This document shows positions 61,373 to 64,000 of a DNA stretch of 64,000 bases, piece after piece. Where the stretch lies: positions 4,526,001 through 4,590,000 of the forward strand of contig NZ_FPJG01000006.1 of NCBI RefSeq assembly GCF_900119165.1, read 5' to 3'. The notes beneath the pieces are model-generated. The model was given only the letters and a program-made list of their open reading frames with translations. It did no database searches and was not told the origin of the DNA. Each line of letters starts with the position of its first letter. Positions within the stretch are counted from its first letter, which is position 1. A program made the position numbers and the translations under genes. Source of the stretch: Amycolatopsis australiensis (lineage in GTDB: Bacteria > Actinomycetota > Actinomycetes > Mycobacteriales > Pseudonocardiaceae).

Positions 61373-62290
61373 ATGGGTTCCTCACTTCGTCAATGGCGTC
61401 GAAGCACGCTCGCCGCGGTCGCCGCGGGTCTCGCGCTGGCCGGCTGCACGGTCGACGACGGCGCGGCTTCCGCCCCCACGGCCGCCGCGCTCACCGTCGT
61501 CCCGGCGCTGCACGACCAGCTGCCGCAGGCGGTCAAGGACGCCGGCGTCCTCCGGTTCGCCGGTGACTCCCACCCGCCGTACCGCACCGTCGGCCCGGAC
61601 GGCAAGACGGTCACCGGCATCGACCACGACTTCCAGCAGGCGCTCGGCCAGATCCTGGGCGTACGCACCGAAACGACCATCGTCAGCGGGCTCCCGGCCG
61701 CGCTGCAGGGCATGCTCAGCGGCCGGTACGACGCGTTCAACGGGCCCGTCAAGGCCACCGCCGAACGCGAGAAGCAGTTCGACACCGTCACGTGGATGAC
61801 CACCCGGACCTCCTACGTCGTGCCCACCGGCTCGGCCGCCGGCATCAAGCAGGCCGCCGACCTGTGCGGCAAGCGCGTCGCGGTGGTCACCGCGAGCGTC
61901 GTGGAAGACCAGCTGGGCAAGCTGTCCGCGTTCTGTGAGCGTGAACATCGAGGTGCGGTGCAGGTGGTCGGGCTCGACGACACGAACGCCACGCTGCTGG
62001 CCGCGAAGTCCGGTCGCGCCGAGGCCGCCGGCATGACCCAGGCCGCCGCGATCGACGTCACCACCCAGCAGAAGGGGCAGTACGAGTACGTGACGCAGAC
62101 CGAGGAGCAAGGAGCCACAAAGGACAACCTGGCGCTCTACACGCCGAAGTCCGCCAAGCTCGGCCCGGTGCTGCAGAAGGCGTTCGAGGAACTGTTCCGC
62201 AACGGCACCTACGCCCGGATCATGCACCAGTGGGGCCTGGACGAGGTCACGGTCCCGCAGCCGCTGTTCGACGTGGCGTCCGCGAAATGA
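61373..62290 (+). CDS. Lipoprotein substrate-binding protein of polar amino-acid-type ABC importer
   Basis: A 305-residue extracytoplasmic binding protein. The N-terminus is a lipoprotein signal ending LALAGC with Cys25 as the lipidated residue. The mature part has the family 3 layout (VLRFAGDSHPPYRTVGPDGK, VTGIDHDFQQALGQILGV, YDAFNGPVKATAEREKQFD, CGKRVAVVTASVVEDQL). It is the first gene of an operon with a permease and an ATPase. The ligand is unknown; family 3 proteins usually bind polar amino acids or opines. Confidence 0.93.
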   Translation: MGSSLRQWRRSTLAAVAAGLALAGCTVDDGAASAPTAAALTVVPALHDQLPQAVKDAGVLRFAGDSHPPYRTVGPDGKTVTGIDHDFQQALGQILGVRTETTIVSGLPAALQGMLSGRYDAFNGPVKATAEREKQFDTVTWMTTRTSYVVPTGSAAGIKQAADLCGKRVAVVTASVVEDQLGKLSAFCEREHRGAVQVVGLDDTNATLLAAKSGRAEAAGMTQAAAIDVTTQQKGQYEYVTQTEEQGATKDNLALYTPKSAKLGPVLQKAFEELFRNGTYARIMHQWGLDEVTVPQPLFDVASAK

Positions 62291-63162
62291 CCGCGATGTC
62301 CACAGTGGAGGAGACGACGACCGCCCGCGACGACGTCGCCGGGTCCCGCGCCCGGATCCGGCCGCTGCGCTGGCTGTCCGTGCTCGTGCTGGCGGTGCTC
62401 GCCGCGCAGCTGGCCGTGTTCCTGATCGGCAATTCCCGGTTCCAGTGGGACGTCGTCGCGAAGTACCTCTTCGAGAAGAGCGTGCTGGCGGGCCTCGGCA
62501 CGACCGTGCTGCTCGCGGTCGCGGCCATGGTGCTCGGCTCGCTGGCCGGCGGCGTGGTCGCCGCGATGCAGCTGAGCGCGTTCGGCCCCGCGCGGTGGGT
62601 CGCGACGCTGTGGGTGGGCCTGTTCCGCGGCATCCCGCCGCTGGTGCAGCTGATCTTCTGGTTCAACCTCGCCTACCTGCTGCCGAAGCTGTCGATCGGC
62701 ATCCCGTTCGGCCCGGTCTTCGGCACCTGGGACGCCAACACCGTCATCACGCCGCTGACCGCCGCGGTGATCGGCCTGTCGCTGGTCGAATCGGCGTACC
62801 TGGCGGAGATCTTCCGCGCCGGGGTGGCGTCGGTCGACCCCGGCCAGCGCGACGCGGCCCGCGCGATGGGCTACCCACCGGCGCAGACGCTGCTGCGGAT
62901 CGTCCTGCCGCAGGCGATGCGGGTGATCATCCCGCCCGCCGGGAGCCAATTCATCAACGTGCTCAAGGGCACCGCGCTCGTGTCGGTCATCGCGATGTCG
63001 GACCTGCTGCACTCGGTGCAGGTGATCTACAACCGCACCTACGAGATCGTGCCGATGCTGCTGGTCGCCTGCTTCTGGTACCTCGTCGTGGTCACCGTCC
63101 TGACGGCCGGGCAGCGCCGGCTGGAACGCCGCTTCTCGCGCGGGCACCGGAGCAGCCGATGA
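62287..63162 (+). CDS. Polar amino-acid-type ABC importer permease
   Basis: A 291-residue membrane permease. Hydrophobic helices LSVLVLAVLAAQLAVFLIG, LLAVAAMVLGSLAGGVVAAM and others surround the EAA-type loop SVDPGQRDAARAMGYPPAQT, which docks to the ATPase. The ATG at 62287 overlaps the binding-protein stop (ATGA); a second ATG at 62296 is an alternative. A single permease of this size would work as a homodimer in a His/Glu/Gln-type importer. Confidence 0.93.
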   Translation: MTAMSTVEETTTARDDVAGSRARIRPLRWLSVLVLAVLAAQLAVFLIGNSRFQWDVVAKYLFEKSVLAGLGTTVLLAVAAMVLGSLAGGVVAAMQLSAFGPARWVATLWVGLFRGIPPLVQLIFWFNLAYLLPKLSIGIPFGPVFGTWDANTVITPLTAAVIGLSLVESAYLAEIFRAGVASVDPGQRDAARAMGYPPAQTLLRIVLPQAMRVIIPPAGSQFINVLKGTALVSVIAMSDLLHSVQVIYNRTYEIVPMLLVACFWYLVVVTVLTAGQRRLERRFSRGHRSSR

Positions 63163-63944
63163 GCGCGCCGGTGCTGCGGATCAGCGACGTCCGCAAGGAG
63201 TTCGGGACGGTGACCGCGCTGGACGGGGTCAGCCTCGACGTGCACGAGGGGGAGACGGTCGTGGTGATCGGGCCGTCCGGGTCCGGCAAGTCGACGCTCG
63301 TGCGCTGCGCCCACCAGCTGGAGTCCATCGACGGCGGCGCGATGTACCTCGACGGCGAGCTGCTCGGGCACCGGCGCTCGCCCGGCGGCCTGCGCGCGCT
63401 GAGCGAACGGAAGATCGCCGCCCAGCGGCGCCGGATGAGCATGGTGTTCCAGCAGTTCAACCTGTTCCCGCAGTTCACCGTGCTGCGGAACGTGACCGAC
63501 GCGGCGGTCCGCGTGCACGGCCGCGAGCGGTCCGCAGTGGAGGCCGAAGCGCGGGAGCTGCTGGCGCGCATCGGCCTGGCCGGCCGCGAGGACCACTACC
63601 CGCGCCAGCTGTCGGGCGGGCAGCAGCAGCGGGTCGCCATCGCCCGCGCCGTGCTGGTCCGGCCGCGGATCATGCTGTTCGACGAGCCGACGAGCGCGCT
63701 CGATCCCGAGCTGGTCGAAGAGGTCCTGGCCGTGCTGCGCGACCTCGCCGCGGCGGGCACCACGATGGTCGTGGTCACCCACGAGATGGCCTTCGCGCGC
63801 GAGGCGGCCGACCGGTGCGTGTTCATGGAGGCGGGCCGGATCGTCGAGGAAGGCGCGCCGGACGAGCTGTTCGCCCGGCCGCGCACCGACCGGCTGCGGG
63901 CCTTCCTCTCCCGTCATCTGTCCGAAAAGGAGGGTGTTTCGTGA
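63159..63944 (+). CDS. ABC importer ATPase, polar amino-acid type
   Basis: A 261-residue ATPase. Walker A VVIGPSGSGKSTLVRC, the MVFQQFNLFPQFTVL Q-loop of amino acid importers, signature LSGGQQQRVAIARAVL and Walker B IMLFDEPTSALDP with VVTHEMAFAREAADR (H-loop) are all present. The ATG at 63159 overlaps the permease stop (ATGA). It powers import by the permease and binding protein. Confidence 0.95.
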   Translation: MSAPVLRISDVRKEFGTVTALDGVSLDVHEGETVVVIGPSGSGKSTLVRCAHQLESIDGGAMYLDGELLGHRRSPGGLRALSERKIAAQRRRMSMVFQQFNLFPQFTVLRNVTDAAVRVHGRERSAVEAEARELLARIGLAGREDHYPRQLSGGQQQRVAIARAVLVRPRIMLFDEPTSALDPELVEEVLAVLRDLAAAGTTMVVVTHEMAFAREAADRCVFMEAGRIVEEGAPDELFARPRTDRLRAFLSRHLSEKEGVS

Positions 63945-64000
63945 TCACCGTCGGCGCCGTCGGCGACCTCATCCTGGACGAGCCGGACCCGGCGTCCTTC
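63941..64000 (+). CDS. CapA-like metallophosphatase, N-terminus only (cut by window end)
   Basis: A GTG at 63941 overlaps the ATPase stop (GTGA) and encodes VITVGAVGDLILDEPDPASF before the window ends. The VGDLIL start is typical of CapA/PgsA-type proteins with a calcineurin-like metallophosphatase fold, linked to capsule or poly-gamma-glutamate. Its coupling to the importer suggests a joint role. With 20 residues visible, the call is tentative. Confidence 0.55.
   Translation, partial: MITVGAVGDLILDEPDPASF

Overview
The window is very GC-rich and densely coding, with many GTG starts and many 4-bp ATGA/GTGA gene overlaps. It carries a mycothiol-type enzyme (maleylpyruvate isomerase family), a PIG-L deacetylase, WXG-like polymorphic toxin genes, a PaaX regulator and a large share of secreted hydrolases and one-gene regulators. 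This suggests a chromosomal accessory region of a filamentous actinomycete, most likely Pseudonocardiales (Amycolatopsis-like). The genus is inference.

Layout. 1-3731: start of a secreted protein gene behind CebR-like boxes, then a large Fe-S RecB-nuclease/SF1-helicase protein. 3889-6754: XRE regulator, DHA2-type exporter and divergent ArsR-type regulator sharing repeated operators. 7096-15421: the most interesting part, an eleven-gene minus-strand operon. In transcription order it encodes a type II thioesterase, luciferase-like monooxygenase, SnoaL-like protein, F420/NADP-type reductase, old yellow enzyme, AvrD-family protein, P-loop enzyme, KAS III, acyl carrier protein, second P-loop enzyme and flavin reductase. 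This looks like a small, self-contained pathway joining a beta-ketoacyl chain to a sugar-like partner (syringolide or butyrolactone logic). 15575-17132: MerR regulator and divergent old yellow enzyme. 17263-23273: convergent GH127 and GH3 glycosidases with a LacI-type palindrome; the GH3 gene is frameshifted. 23414-25972: dehydrogenase, HSL-type hydrolase and divergent TetR regulator. 25983-30369: cyclase, MHS transporter, M20 amidohydrolase and divergent Lrp/AsnC regulator. 30450-35302: frameshifted lipoprotein, membrane pentapeptide-repeat protein, RecQ helicase, mycothiol enzyme.

35416-41724 is a polymorphic-toxin locus: a 1579-residue protein with a WXG-like head, long disordered repeats and a C-terminal DNA/RNA non-specific endonuclease, followed by a protein fusing two YezG-like (immunity-like) domains to a TNT (NAD glycohydrolase-like) domain. 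41783-51328 holds many single redox enzymes and regulators (luciferase-like, three quinone-oxidoreductase-like proteins, MarR, PaiB, XRE-cupin, ECF sigma with SnoaL tail, SDR, LysR), several with clear palindromic operators. 51428-53121: TetR, a gene scar, a PIG-L deacetylase. 53271-59807: acyl-CoA ligase, GAF/PucR regulator, MHS transporter and tannase/feruloyl-esterase-like enzyme, which reads as an aromatic-ester uptake and breakdown module. 60175-64000: PaaX regulator divergent from a polar amino-acid-type ABC importer operon that continues into a CapA-like gene cut by the window end.

I saw no rRNA, tRNA, CRISPR array or intact insertion sequence by reading. Functions come from motif recognition by eye, without database searches.
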